From Sphingomonadales bacterium (GTDB lineage: Bacteria > Pseudomonadota > Alphaproteobacteria > Sphingomonadales > Sphingomonadaceae), in contig JANXSN010000073.1 of the NCBI GenBank assembly GCA_025352685.1, forward strand, positions 1-64,000: a stretch of DNA of 64,000 bases. The letters run 5' to 3'. Each line of letters starts with the position of its first letter. The first letter of the stretch is position 1. The notes under the pieces are model-generated. The model made no database searches, had not been told where the DNA came from, and was given only the letters and a program-made list of their open reading frames with translations. A program made the translations under genes and the position numbers. Of this stretch, positions 37,899 to 46,981 are shown one piece after another.

Positions 37899-38788
37899 GC
37901 CGCCACGATCCCGACATCACGTTGCTGACCAAGGCTCAAACGCTCGTCGAAGCCCTGCCTTACCTGCAGCGCTATGCCGGGCAGACGTTCGTCGTGAAGT
38001 ATGGCGGCCACGCGATGGGTGATCCGGCCGCTGCTGAAGATTTCGCCGAGGACATTGTGCTTTTGAAGGCGGTCGGCATCAACCCGGTCGTCGTCCACGG
38101 TGGCGGTCCGCAGATCGGGGCAATGCTCAAGAAGCTCGGTGTGGTCAGCGAATTCATTGGTGGGTTACGTGTCACCGACAAGGAAACCGCCGACGTTGCA
38201 GAAATGGTCCTGGGTGCCATCAACAAACAGATTGTTGGGTGGATCGCGGCGGAGGGCGGGCGCGCGGTCGGTCTGTCGGGCAAGGACGCCGGGTTGGTGA
38301 TTGCCGAGAAAGTCACGCGCCCCGCCGATCCCAATCGCGGCATCGAACGAAATGTCGATCTGGGCTTTGTCGGCGAACCCGTGAAGGTCGACCGTTCGAT
38401 CATCGACACCCTGTCGGCATCGGGGGTCATTCCCGTCATCGCACCGATTGCGCCTGACGCAAACGGCCAGACCTACAACATCAACGCGGATACGATGGCG
38501 GGCGCGATTGCCGCTGCCTTGGGAGCCTCACGGTTATTTCTGCTCACCGATGTCGCGGGCGTCCTCGACAAGGCAGGCGAGCTCCTCACTGATCTCGACC
38601 CGGCGAGGATCGAGACATTGCGCGCCGATGGGACCGTTACTGGCGGGATGATCCCAAAGCTTGAAACCTGTGTGATGGCAGTCGAAGGCGGCGTCGATGC
38701 GGCGGTCATCCTCGACGGCCGCTTGCCGCACGTCATGCTCGTCGAAATTTTTACGGCAAGCGGCGCGGGGACGCTGGTTCACAAATAG
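37895..38788 (+). CDS. argB: Acetylglutamate kinase
   Basis: The 297-residue amino-acid kinase has [54 protein letters not shown] and [11 protein letters not shown]. It phosphorylates N-acetylglutamate in arginine synthesis. The N-terminal arm before the fold suggests the hexameric, arginine-inhibited type. It overlaps yhhQ by ATGA. argG is at 49.7 kb. Confidence 0.96.
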   Translation: MSRHDPDITLLTKAQTLVEALPYLQRYAGQTFVVKYGGHAMGDPAAAEDFAEDIVLLKAVGINPVVVHGGGPQIGAMLKKLGVVSEFIGGLRVTDKETADVAEMVLGAINKQIVGWIAAEGGRAVGLSGKDAGLVIAEKVTRPADPNRGIERNVDLGFVGEPVKVDRSIIDTLSASGVIPVIAPIAPDANGQTYNINADTMAGAIAAALGASRLFLLTDVAGVLDKAGELLTDLDPARIETLRADGTVTGGMIPKLETCVMAVEGGVDAAVILDGRLPHVMLVEIFTASGAGTLVHK

Positions 38789-38840
38789 AGCGCGTGTCGC
38801 TATCTGGGGCCAATGTCGTTACTCCGCCGGAAGCGAGTTC

Positions 38841-39131
38841 ATGAACACCGCCATTCAAGTTGCACTCTACCTGCTTACCATCGTGTGGTGGATCATCATC
38901 ATTCAAGCAGTGATGTCGTGGTTGATCGCATTCAACGTGATCAACACGCACAATAGTTTCGTCCGCCAAGTGTGGACGATGCTCGACCGGGTCACCGAGC
39001 CGATCTATCGGCCGATCCGCCGGGTGATGCCCGATTTTGGTGCGCTCGACCTGTCTCCCATTGTTGTGCTGATCTGCATTCAGATCCTCGACATCGTGCT
39101 ACATAACCAGATCACCTACGCACCAATATGA
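38841..39131 (+). CDS. YggT family membrane protein
   Basis: The 96-residue protein has two membrane segments flanking the YggT motif [33 protein letters not shown]. The family is linked to osmotic and membrane functions, incompletely known. The track extends the ORF 48 residues upstream into argB; the ATG at 38841 is right. Its stop overlaps folD by ATGA. Confidence 0.92.
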   Translation: MNTAIQVALYLLTIVWWIIIIQAVMSWLIAFNVINTHNSFVRQVWTMLDRVTEPIYRPIRRVMPDFGALDLSPIVVLICIQILDIVLHNQITYAPI

Positions 39132-39991
39132 ACGAGGGTGTGAGTGCTGCGCTGATCGACGGCAAAGCGCACGCTCAGGCATTACGCGACCGCGTGAGGG
39201 CCGGGGTTGGGCGACTTTCGCGTGCACCAGGCCTTGCAGTCGTGCTCGTCGGCGATGACCCGGCGAGCGCTGTCTACGTCCGCGCGAAGGGTAAGGCGTG
39301 TCTCGAAGTCGGGATCGCGAGCTTCGAACACCGCCTGCCTGCCGATACCCAGCAAGCCACACTTTTGTCGCTCGTTGGCCAGTTGAACGCCGATCCCACA
39401 GTTGACGGCATCCTTGTCCAGCTTCCGCTACCCGGTCACATCGACAGCAACGCGGTCATTGCCACCATCGACCCCGACAAGGACGTCGACGGCTTCCATC
39501 CCGTCAACGTCGGACGCCTGGCGAGCGGGCTGGATGGTTTTGTCCCCTGTACGCCGCTCGGTTGCCTGATGCTCTTGAAAGCCACGCTCGGCGACTTGTC
39601 GGGGCTCGAGGCGGTGGTCGTCGGGCGTTCAAACATTGTTGGCAAGCCAATGGCCCAATTGCTGCTCGGGGCCAATGCAACCGTGACGATCGCCCATTCA
39701 CGTTCGCGCCATCTTTTCGCTTTATGTCGCCGTGCTGACATCCTCGTTGCGGCGGTTGGCCGGCCTGAAATGATCAGGGGCGATTGGGTTAAGCCGGGCG
39801 CAACCGTGATCGACGTTGGTATCAACCGCGTGAACGGAAAATTGGTCGGCGACGTCGCGTTCAGCGAGGTTGCGGCACACGCCGGGGCGATCACGCCGGT
39901 GCCGGGCGGTGTGGGGCCGATGACGATTGCATGCCTTCTTGCCAATACGCTCACTTCTGCAGAGCGCCGCCAGAACAAGGATGCCTTCTGA
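39128..39991 (+). CDS. folD: Bifunctional methylenetetrahydrofolate dehydrogenase/cyclohydrolase
   Basis: The 287-residue protein has the substrate segment [60 protein letters not shown] and [16 protein letters not shown]. It interconverts methylene- and formyl-tetrahydrofolate. The YVRxKxK segment contains the catalytic Lys. It is coupled to yggT and to the next gene by one shared base. Confidence 0.96.
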   Translation: MNEGVSAALIDGKAHAQALRDRVRAGVGRLSRAPGLAVVLVGDDPASAVYVRAKGKACLEVGIASFEHRLPADTQQATLLSLVGQLNADPTVDGILVQLPLPGHIDSNAVIATIDPDKDVDGFHPVNVGRLASGLDGFVPCTPLGCLMLLKATLGDLSGLEAVVVGRSNIVGKPMAQLLLGANATVTIAHSRSRHLFALCRRADILVAAVGRPEMIRGDWVKPGATVIDVGINRVNGKLVGDVAFSEVAAHAGAITPVPGGVGPMTIACLLANTLTSAERRQNKDAF

Positions 39992-40821
39992 TGATTGTGT
40001 TCGCCCTGCTTGTTGCCGCGCCGGCGGCTGCCGTGGCCAGACCTGTGTCCGTTACCGCTGCCGTCACCACCCGTGCCGTTAGCGTGCCTGTCGTAGCGAT
40101 CGCTGCCGCCGAACGCGCATTTGCGCGACGCGCCCAGGTCGAAGGGCAATGGAAAGCGTTTCGTCTGACCGCAGCGCCTGACGCGATCATGTTCGTCCCC
40201 GATGCCAAACCAGTGGCCAAAGCGCTGATCGGCGTGAGCGAACCAGCGGTCCCGGTTATGTGGTGGCCGGGTACGATTGCTTCTTCATGTGATGGGACGC
40301 TCGGGCTCTCGACCGGACCTTGGGTGCGTGCCGCATCCGGGGGACTCGGCACGTTCTCCACAATCTGGCGGCAAACGCCGACGGGCTATCGCTGGGAGCT
40401 CGATCAGGGCCGCCAGACGCCCAGGTTGGTACCCGCCGGAAGCACGCCAAGCGTGATCGCACCCGTATGCGCCGGCGGGCAGGCTGCCGCTGCTGCCGCG
40501 CGCGCGGTTGATTACGAGAAGCTAGCGGCGAGTGTTGCGGCGCGCGCTGGCATCGATGGCGCCGCAGCGTTTGCCGCCGACGCTGCCGTGGATGTTTTGG
40601 TCCAGAACGAAGACGCGATGCCCGCCCGGGGGGTGGCTGCATTACCGAAAACAGCGTTTGGGGCGGCAGTTGCTTCGGGCCATTCGGACGACTGGACGCT
40701 CGCCTGGGCATCGCGGGCCTTGCTGGGCGCGCAGGTCGGTGCACACGATCTGCGCGTATGGCAATGGCGCGGCAAGGATGGCTGGAAGCTCGTCGTCTAT
40801 GAAACCATCGGGCTAAAATGA
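39991..40821 (+). CDS. Exported protein of unknown function
   Basis: The 276-residue protein has an N-terminal hydrophobic segment ([16 protein letters not shown]) fit for a signal peptide. The mature region includes VAAIAAAERAFARRAQVEGQWKAFRLTAAPDAIMFVPDA and ends WQWRGKDGWKLVVYETIGL. The pattern of AAERAF...G.W.AF and a closing W...WKLVVDE-like strand resembles SnoaL/DUF4440-type domains, but I cannot confirm it. The ATG overlaps the folD stop by one base. Confidence 0.75.
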   Translation: MIVFALLVAAPAAAVARPVSVTAAVTTRAVSVPVVAIAAAERAFARRAQVEGQWKAFRLTAAPDAIMFVPDAKPVAKALIGVSEPAVPVMWWPGTIASSCDGTLGLSTGPWVRAASGGLGTFSTIWRQTPTGYRWELDQGRQTPRLVPAGSTPSVIAPVCAGGQAAAAAARAVDYEKLAASVAARAGIDGAAAFAADAAVDVLVQNEDAMPARGVAALPKTAFGAAVASGHSDDWTLAWASRALLGAQVGAHDLRVWQWRGKDGWKLVVYETIGLK

Positions 40822-41435
40822 CCGAACTTTTCATTTCGGCTTTCGTTACTTTCTTTGTCGTAATCGATCCGCCCGGGTGCGCACCGATCTTTGCGAGCCT
40901 GACGAACGGAGCGCCCGCGAGCCATCGTCGAGCGATGGCGCTGCGCTCAACGATGGTTGCAGCCCTCATCCTGTTCGCATTCGCGCTCGGGGGAAAGGCC
41001 TTCTTGAGTGCGCTCCACGTCAGCCTTGATGCTTTCCGAATTGCGGGTGGGATTATGTTGTTCCTCATCGCGCTCGACATGGTGTTCGAAAAGCGGACCG
41101 CGCGCCGCGAAAACCGCGCGCAAGACGTCATGGCGCAGGAACATGATGACATTTCGATCTTTCCGATGGGCATTCCGATGATCGCCGGCCCTGGATCGAT
41201 TGCGTCGGCGATGCTGCTGACGTCGCGTGCGGATGGCTGGTCGGAGCGTGTGGTCGTGCTTGGCGCATTGGCGGCGACACTGGTCTTGACAATGGTTTCG
41301 CTGCTGCTCGCCGGGCCGCTGATGAAGCTGCTCGGCTACCGCCTGGAGGCAATGATTACCCGTGTGCTGGGCGTCATCCTCGCCGCGCTCGCTGCCCAAT
41401 TTGTAATCGACGGCGTAAAGGCAAGCTTCCTCTGA
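40818..41435 (+). CDS. MarC family integral membrane protein
   Basis: The 205-residue protein has six predicted spans and the MarC/UPF0056 motifs FFVVIDPPGCAPIFASLT, ALRSTMVAALILFAFALGGKAFL and IFPMGIPMIAGPGSIASAMLL. Function is unresolved; early links to multiple antibiotic resistance were not upheld. It overlaps the preceding gene by ATGA. Confidence 0.91.
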   Translation: MTELFISAFVTFFVVIDPPGCAPIFASLTNGAPASHRRAMALRSTMVAALILFAFALGGKAFLSALHVSLDAFRIAGGIMLFLIALDMVFEKRTARRENRAQDVMAQEHDDISIFPMGIPMIAGPGSIASAMLLTSRADGWSERVVVLGALAATLVLTMVSLLLAGPLMKLLGYRLEAMITRVLGVILAALAAQFVIDGVKASFL

Positions 41436-41439
41436 GCGC

Positions 41440-43227
41440 CTATTTCACGCGCCAAAGCAGCAACGGCGAATTAGCGGGGAGCGCCACGGGCTCGAGCCAG
41501 TCGAATCGCTTTCCCGCCGCGAGTTGCGAATAGAATCCGTTGGGCGACCGCGAACGGTAGACGGTCGACTCGCTCATATTGGGACAGGTCATCACCAGGG
41601 TAGCCTTGTGCTGCTTGATGATCGTGCGCGCATTCTCGGGTGTACCGTCGAATGCGTGGTGTACGTCGAGAATTGCCGCGCCATTGCGGTGGTACGGCCC
41701 AGCGATCGCCTTGTGATGCGTAATCGTGATCAGGCGGGGCCCGAGATCGACAAAAGTAAAAATTGTCGTCGCGGGTAATGCCGCGATGGGCCGCATGGCG
41801 GGCAATGTCGGGCAGCGGGCATTGGCACGATCAATTGCCTTGCTCCGTGCCGAAGCTTTTTCTCCTGGTATCTGTCCGAGGACGATTTGGACGCCGAGGC
41901 CGGAGAACAAGAGGAACGCGACGACGACGCCAAGAGTCCGCGTCAGCACCGACGTGCTGCGGCGGAGCGCGGGCACGGCAATCCATGTTAATGCGGTTGC
42001 TCCCGGTACAGCGGCCAGTTGAGCCGCGGGCCCCATGCGGGTCTGCCATAGCAGCAGCAGCATTGAGGTCAGGCTAATCAGCGCGATCGGTGCCCAGACC
42101 GCAAACTTGGACGAGCCGCGGGCGCGTAGCGTCGCAAAAATCGCCCCGACTACCCCTGCCAGCGGCAAGGCAAGCGTTCCTGCCATGGTCTGCCAGTCCT
42201 TGGTGTAGAGCGGTTTGAACTCATTGATGTTCTTCAGCCACGAATTGTACAGCTCGGGTGAAACTTGTTCGGGACGCCCGAGGCATTGTGGGGCGAGCAG
42301 CGCAAATCCGGCGATGAGAACGAGGCCGCCGGCCCCGGCCGCGCCGAAGCGCCATTTCCAGTCGCCGCGCTGGGGCTGCGGCAAAAGCCAGGCCAGCCAT
42401 CCTGCCGCGACCATCGTGCCAAGATAAACCGGCGACAACACGTCGCAGCGTGGAATTGCATTGTCGTAGGAGGCAAAGGCGAGATAGCCGCCGGCACAGC
42501 CGACCGCGAGCGAGAGGCCATAGCCTGAAAGCCGTTGGCGGTCATCGGGCTGCCAGACCCAGCGCAGCACGGTTGCCGCGCCGACGATCACAAGAAAGGG
42601 AAGGAGTTCAAGGCCGATGACCACTGACGCTGCGCTCGCCAGTCCCATGACGATCCCGCCGCGCCGGGCATTTGGATCAGCAATGCCCGCGATGCTCAAG
42701 ACGAGGAAGGTAAGCTGCCAATTATGATGATCGATCCGCATCGGCATGAACATTGTCAGGGCAGCCATGCAACAGACCGACACGAACGCCGCCGCCAGCA
42801 GCCCGGCATTCGGCGCGATCAGCCACCGTGCGGCGAGCGCCAGAGCCAGCAGCGTCACCCATAGCGGCAGCATCGGCGCGACGGCGGCCGCGAAGCGTTC
42901 CGCTGTTGGTCCACTCACAAAAAGCCTAGCGATCAAGTCCAACCCCGCGATCGGCAGGTCCACGAGGCGGCTCCAGTGCATGTTGAAACCCTCGGGCGGG
43001 TTCAGCTTGTACTGACGCAGGTCGTACCAGCCCTGTCCATTGAGCAGCGCGCGAACCTGAGACATCCGCATATTGTCGTCCGTATCGGGCAGCGAAAACC
43101 AGCGGATCATGCCCCAACGGTACCAGACCATGGTGCCAGCCGTGACGCCCCAGACAAGCGTAATCAATGCACGCCAATGCCGGTCAAGCAGGTCGACGAA
43201 CCGTTGCTGTGCTGCCGCCTCGTCCAT
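41440..43227 (-). CDS. STT3/AglB-like GT-C membrane protein
   Basis: The 595-residue protein has a first luminal loop with SLPDTDDNMRMSQVRALLNGQGWYDLRQY, which looks like the acidic DxD loop of GT-C oligosaccharyltransferases. MRIDHHNWQ and about 11 spans follow, then a soluble C-terminal domain of about 130 residues ending LLLWRVK. This layout is that of STT3/AglB/PglB-like proteins, although the classical WWDYG is not seen. It likely transfers a sugar from a polyprenyl carrier to an unknown acceptor in the periplasm. The start at 43227 (MDEAAAQQRF) is chosen over the track's long extension. Confidence 0.72.
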   Translation of the reverse strand: MDEAAAQQRFVDLLDRHWRALITLVWGVTAGTMVWYRWGMIRWFSLPDTDDNMRMSQVRALLNGQGWYDLRQYKLNPPEGFNMHWSRLVDLPIAGLDLIARLFVSGPTAERFAAAVAPMLPLWVTLLALALAARWLIAPNAGLLAAAFVSVCCMAALTMFMPMRIDHHNWQLTFLVLSIAGIADPNARRGGIVMGLASAASVVIGLELLPFLVIVGAATVLRWVWQPDDRQRLSGYGLSLAVGCAGGYLAFASYDNAIPRCDVLSPVYLGTMVAAGWLAWLLPQPQRGDWKWRFGAAGAGGLVLIAGFALLAPQCLGRPEQVSPELYNSWLKNINEFKPLYTKDWQTMAGTLALPLAGVVGAIFATLRARGSSKFAVWAPIALISLTSMLLLLWQTRMGPAAQLAAVPGATALTWIAVPALRRSTSVLTRTLGVVVAFLLFSGLGVQIVLGQIPGEKASARSKAIDRANARCPTLPAMRPIAALPATTIFTFVDLGPRLITITHHKAIAGPYHRNGAAILDVHHAFDGTPENARTIIKQHKATLVMTCPNMSESTVYRSRSPNGFYSQLAAGKRFDWLEPVALPANSPLLLWRVK

Positions 43228-43237
43228 TGCCTTACCC

Positions 43238-43266
43238 GCGCCCCTTACTTCTCGACGTAAGGGCGC
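43238..43266. promoter_or_regulatory. Inverted repeat in the divergent promoter of the glycan genes
   Basis: GCGCCCCTTAC and GTAAGGGCGC form a 10-bp inverted repeat with one bulged C and an 8-nt spacer, lying between the divergent starts of the STT3-like and methyltransferase genes. It could be an operator or an RNA hairpin in either leader. No regulator gene is next to it. Confidence 0.4.
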
Positions 43267-43329
43267 ATAATCGTTACTGGTGCCGCTGCATAGCGTGCGC
43301 CTGACATGCTTTCCCAGCGGATCGAACCG

Positions 43330-44088
43330 ATGACCGACCACGTCTACAACACCGACTTTTACGATTACATTGACGACGGCAGCCGGGCATCGGCGCGGAC
43401 CGTTGCGCCGCTGTTGCTGGCTGAAATGAAAATCGACAGCCTGCTTGATGTGGGAGCCGGGCATGGCGCGTGGGCGGCGGAATGGCTGGCGGCGGGCGTC
43501 GGCGACGTCGTCGCGGTTGATGGTAACTATGTGAAGCTTGACCAGCTCGTCATTCCGACTTCAAATTTTCGTGCCCATGATTTGTCGATCCCGCTCGATC
43601 TCGGGCGCACATTCGGGCTTGTCCAGAGCCTCGAGGTTGCCGAGCATTTGCCTCATGCCAAAGCGGCAACCTTCGTCGAGACACTCATCCGCCACGGCGA
43701 TGTCATCCTGTTTTCTGCTGCTGTCCCGCATCAGGGCGGCGAGCATCACGTCAATGAGCAGCCGCCCGAGTATTGGCGGAACCTGTTCAAGCAGGAAGGA
43801 TACGCCGCGTTCGATTGGCTCCGTCCGCGCCTTGCAGACCAGAAGCAGGTCAAAAGCTGGTATCGCTACAACAGCTTCCTCTATGCCAATGCAGCAGGCC
43901 AGAAGCGGCTGTCGCCTTCGATCGTTGGTGCGCGCGTCGATGACAGCCGTCTGCTGGAAATCGGTGGTGATTTTGCCTGGCATGCGCGTCGAGCGATGGT
44001 ACGGCTTATCCCGACGGGTCTTGTAAAGCCGGTCGCCATGGTCAAGGCGAGCGTCGAAGCCAAGTTGCGCAGGCGCGCCGGAGCCTGA
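43330..44088 (+). CDS. Class I SAM-dependent methyltransferase
   Basis: The 252-residue protein has motif I LLDVGAGHGAWAAEWLAAG and motif II-like VVAVDGNYV, then LVQSLEVAEHL and DVILFSAAVPHQGGEHHVNEQPPEYW. That is the pattern of Methyltransf_11/23 enzymes found in polysaccharide clusters. It probably methylates a sugar or glycolipid. The ATG at 43330 is taken; a start eight codons earlier is possible. Its stop overlaps GtrA (TGATG). Confidence 0.85.
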   Translation: MTDHVYNTDFYDYIDDGSRASARTVAPLLLAEMKIDSLLDVGAGHGAWAAEWLAAGVGDVVAVDGNYVKLDQLVIPTSNFRAHDLSIPLDLGRTFGLVQSLEVAEHLPHAKAATFVETLIRHGDVILFSAAVPHQGGEHHVNEQPPEYWRNLFKQEGYAAFDWLRPRLADQKQVKSWYRYNSFLYANAAGQKRLSPSIVGARVDDSRLLEIGGDFAWHARRAMVRLIPTGLVKPVAMVKASVEAKLRRRAGA

Positions 44089-44513
44089 TGGTCATCGATC
44101 GCTGGATTCCCCGCGACGCGGTCGCTCGCGCCGCGTTCTGGCAACTTTTGCGTTACGCCATCGTTGGCGGCGTTATAACCGCGGGTGGGCAATCCATTTA
44201 TTACCTTGGGGTCGAATGGTTCGGGATCGATCCGAACGTCTCGATTGCCATCGCCTTCGTCGTCGGCGTTATCGCCGGCTATTTTGCCCACGGGTGGATC
44301 AGCTTTGCCGGGCACGGCGAACGCGAGAACCACGCGCAAATGGGAACGCGGTTCATCGCGGTGAACTTGTTCGGCTTTGCGATGAATTCGTTCTTCGTGT
44401 GGCTGCTGGTCAAATATTGCCACGGGCCGACTTGGTGGCCGATCGTACCCAATATCGTCCTAACCCCGCTCGCCACTTTCTGGATGCACCGCAAGTGGAC
44501 TTACGGAGGCTGA
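44088..44513 (+). CDS. GtrA family membrane protein
   Basis: The 141-residue protein has four spans and the GtrA pattern QLLRYAIVGGVITAGGQSIYYL, YFAHGWISFAGHG, FIAVNLFGFAMNSFFVWLL and LTPLATFWMHRKWTYGG. GtrA proteins are thought to flip undecaprenyl-phosphate sugars. Its last 54 nt run antisense to the end of the GtrB-like gene. Confidence 0.91.
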   Translation: MVIDRWIPRDAVARAAFWQLLRYAIVGGVITAGGQSIYYLGVEWFGIDPNVSIAIAFVVGVIAGYFAHGWISFAGHGERENHAQMGTRFIAVNLFGFAMNSFFVWLLVKYCHGPTWWPIVPNIVLTPLATFWMHRKWTYGG

Positions 44514-45479
44514 AGCATCGATGCCAAGCTTTGCCTTCGACACACTGCCGCCTGCGATGTTCTGGACGATGTAGAGGGGACGATTTTTCGCCTGGGTGTA
44601 AAGCCGACCGATATATTCGCCGATCATCCCGAGGACGAACATCTGGATCGCGCCGAGGACGACCACGACCAGCATCAGCGACGTCCAGCCCGCGATGGTA
44701 TCGCCCGAAATCCACGAAATGCCGATATAGGCGATGAGTAGCAGCGATCCCGCTGCGAGCCAGAGGCCAGCGTGACTTGCGAAGCGAAGCGGGGCCGTTG
44801 AAAATCCCGTCAGCGCGTCGAGCGCAAAGCCCATCATCTTTGATAGCGGATATTTGGTAACGCCGGCAAAGCGTGCCTCGCGGTGATAGGCAAACGGCAC
44901 CTGCCGGAACCCGCCCCACGCGACCATGCCACGTACGAAGCGGGCCTGTTCAGGCATGGCCAGGAACACTGAAAGGGCGCGGCGCGTCATCAGTCGAAAG
45001 TCGCCCGCATCCAGCGGAATATCGACCTCGGTCGCGCTTTTCAGCACGCGGTAGAACGCTGCAGCCGTTGCCTTTTTAAACGCGGTTTCGCCGGCTCGCC
45101 CGGTGCGAACGCCGTAAACGACATCTGCGCCTTCGCGAACCATCGTTTCCATCATGGGATTGAGCAATTCAGGGGGATCCTGCAAATCGGCATCAACGAC
45201 AAATATGTATTCGCCTCGGCACAGGTCGAGCCCAGCGGTCAGTGCCAGCTGGTGCCCGTGATTACGCGACAGGTCGAGCGCAACGAGATGAGGGTCCGTC
45301 TTGGTGAGGCCCGCCATGATCGACCAACTGCCATCGCGCGACCCGTCGTTGATCAGGACGATCTCGTAATCGTTGCCCACCACTGCCTTTGCCGCAGCGC
45401 CGAGCCGCGCGTGTAGCGTCACGAGGCAATCGGCCTCGTTATAGCAAGGAACGACGATCGAAAGTTTCGGCGGGGTCAT
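44460..45479 (-). CDS. GtrB/DPM1-like polyprenyl-phosphate glycosyltransferase (GT2)
   Basis: The 339-residue enzyme begins LSIVVPCYNEADCLVTL and has VLINDGSRDGSW, SRNHGHQLALTAGLDLCRGEYIFVVDADLQDPPE and FAGVTKYPLSKM, the GtrB/DPM1 pattern. Two C-terminal spans anchor it. It should make an undecaprenyl-phosphate sugar from a nucleotide sugar, to be flipped by GtrA and used by GT-C proteins. It overlaps the upstream GT-C gene by ATGA. Confidence 0.92.
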   Translation of the reverse strand: MTPPKLSIVVPCYNEADCLVTLHARLGAAAKAVVGNDYEIVLINDGSRDGSWSIMAGLTKTDPHLVALDLSRNHGHQLALTAGLDLCRGEYIFVVDADLQDPPELLNPMMETMVREGADVVYGVRTGRAGETAFKKATAAAFYRVLKSATEVDIPLDAGDFRLMTRRALSVFLAMPEQARFVRGMVAWGGFRQVPFAYHREARFAGVTKYPLSKMMGFALDALTGFSTAPLRFASHAGLWLAAGSLLLIAYIGISWISGDTIAGWTSLMLVVVVLGAIQMFVLGMIGEYIGRLYTQAKNRPLYIVQNIAGGSVSKAKLGIDASASVSPLAVHPESGERG

Positions 45480-46981
45480 TTCTGGATCCGGTACAGGATG
45501 GTCCGGTCATCCGCAAACAGCGGAATAAGACCTGGGTAGCGCGGAAGCGTTTCGGGGCGAAAGCCGATCAGCCATACGAAATCGAACCGGTCGCGAGGAA
45601 ACGCGTCGAGGCGCGCTTTGAGGCGACCGCGCAACTCGCCGCCTCCCTTGATATATTGCGACGGATCCGCATTGAAGCGCGAGCCCCGCGCGCCGAGCGG
45701 AATTAACAATTGTGCGCCAGGCACTTCCCATTGCGAGTTCGTGAAGACTTCGCGCCGGACGATGGCAATCCCATCCATGTGTTCGAACCGCGGTCGGCGC
45801 CAGGGAACATCCTTGGGATATTCCACAAACACCGCGACATGCGCACCAATCGGCATCCGATCGAGCGCCTTCAGGTGGCGGGCAAAGTCGCGGTCATAGG
45901 TTTGAAACCCGATGGTCGTGACCGCGATCCGTACTGCGAACAAGACCGCTGCCGTCAACGCCAGTGCCGGGGCCAACCGAGTTGAGACCCCAGGGGCTGG
46001 ACGCAGCGCAAGCAGACCAACGATGATCACCACAGGCCATAACCGCGCGTCAGCGTAGGCCGAACCGAACAGCTGATACGGCATGACAAAAAGCGCGATG
46101 AGCAGCGTCAGCGCGGCAGAGCCGAGCGCCCAGTTTTGCTCGAACCGGCGCGACATGAACCCGACAAGGATCAACAGGAGGCTCAATCCCAGGCAGGTGA
46201 TGTCGAACCATTGGATCTGATCGCGCAGGGTCCAGGTGAGCGCGAGCATTTTATACTCCAGCGCATACCAGCCCAACGTTTCCGCTGACCCGTGCGTGCC
46301 ATAGCGCAACGCCAACATGAGCAGTAGCGGGGCCCCCAGCGGAACCAACTTCAAAAGGCTTACAGTATAAGCACGCAGCGACCTGTAATCCCCGCGCTGC
46401 GCCCAGATCAGGACGCAAAATATCCCCCAGCCATAGATGTGCACGGTCCACAGCAGGACAGCGGCGACCCCGAGTAGCAGGCTGTCGAGCATCCATGGCC
46501 TGGCGCGCGCATCGATTGCAACCGGGTCTGCGCGATAGAAGAACGCCGCAGCGTGGAGCGCGCAGGTAAAGCCGAGCCAATAGTTCACCAGTCCGTATTG
46601 CCATGGGTAGGCCATGGCAAAGGGAAATGCGGCCCACGCCGTTGCCGGCAACGTGCCGTGAGCGGCCTTTGCCAGTCGTGCCATGCCCGAAATTGCCAAA
46701 ATCAGGATGAGGGCGCTCAGCAGGACCGCGCCACGTTCAACGCCAAACAGGCGGCCCAACGGTTCCATCAGCAAGTCGCTGCCCAGATTGCCGATCAAGC
46801 TCCAGCGGTAGGCCCAATTGGCTTGCAACGCGGCGCTGTGCGCCAGGTTCAACTGGATATGATAGCGGCCCATGTGCCCGAGCAGATCGATCAGCGGTGG
46901 CAGGGTCACGAACCACAGGGGAACCGTCGAGGCAAGCGCCGCGGCTGCGACGGCGCGCCGTGTTTCCCACCAGCGACTCAT
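45476..46981 (-). CDS. GT-C-like multi-spanning membrane protein, paralogue 1
   Basis: The 501-residue protein has about 11 spans and a C-terminal soluble part. The first loop reads PPLIDLLGHMGRYHIQLN, with an acidic Asp after the first span as in GT-C enzymes. Later come FGSAYADARLWPV and GIAIVRREVFTNSQWEVPGAQL. It is clearly paralogous to its upstream neighbour. Acceptor and donor are unknown. Starts at 46981, overlapping the upstream stop by ATGA. Confidence 0.72.
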   Translation of the reverse strand: MSRWWETRRAVAAAALASTVPLWFVTLPPLIDLLGHMGRYHIQLNLAHSAALQANWAYRWSLIGNLGSDLLMEPLGRLFGVERGAVLLSALILILAISGMARLAKAAHGTLPATAWAAFPFAMAYPWQYGLVNYWLGFTCALHAAAFFYRADPVAIDARARPWMLDSLLLGVAAVLLWTVHIYGWGIFCVLIWAQRGDYRSLRAYTVSLLKLVPLGAPLLLMLALRYGTHGSAETLGWYALEYKMLALTWTLRDQIQWFDITCLGLSLLLILVGFMSRRFEQNWALGSAALTLLIALFVMPYQLFGSAYADARLWPVVIIVGLLALRPAPGVSTRLAPALALTAAVLFAVRIAVTTIGFQTYDRDFARHLKALDRMPIGAHVAVFVEYPKDVPWRRPRFEHMDGIAIVRREVFTNSQWEVPGAQLLIPLGARGSRFNADPSQYIKGGGELRGRLKARLDAFPRDRFDFVWLIGFRPETLPRYPGLIPLFADDRTILYRIQK

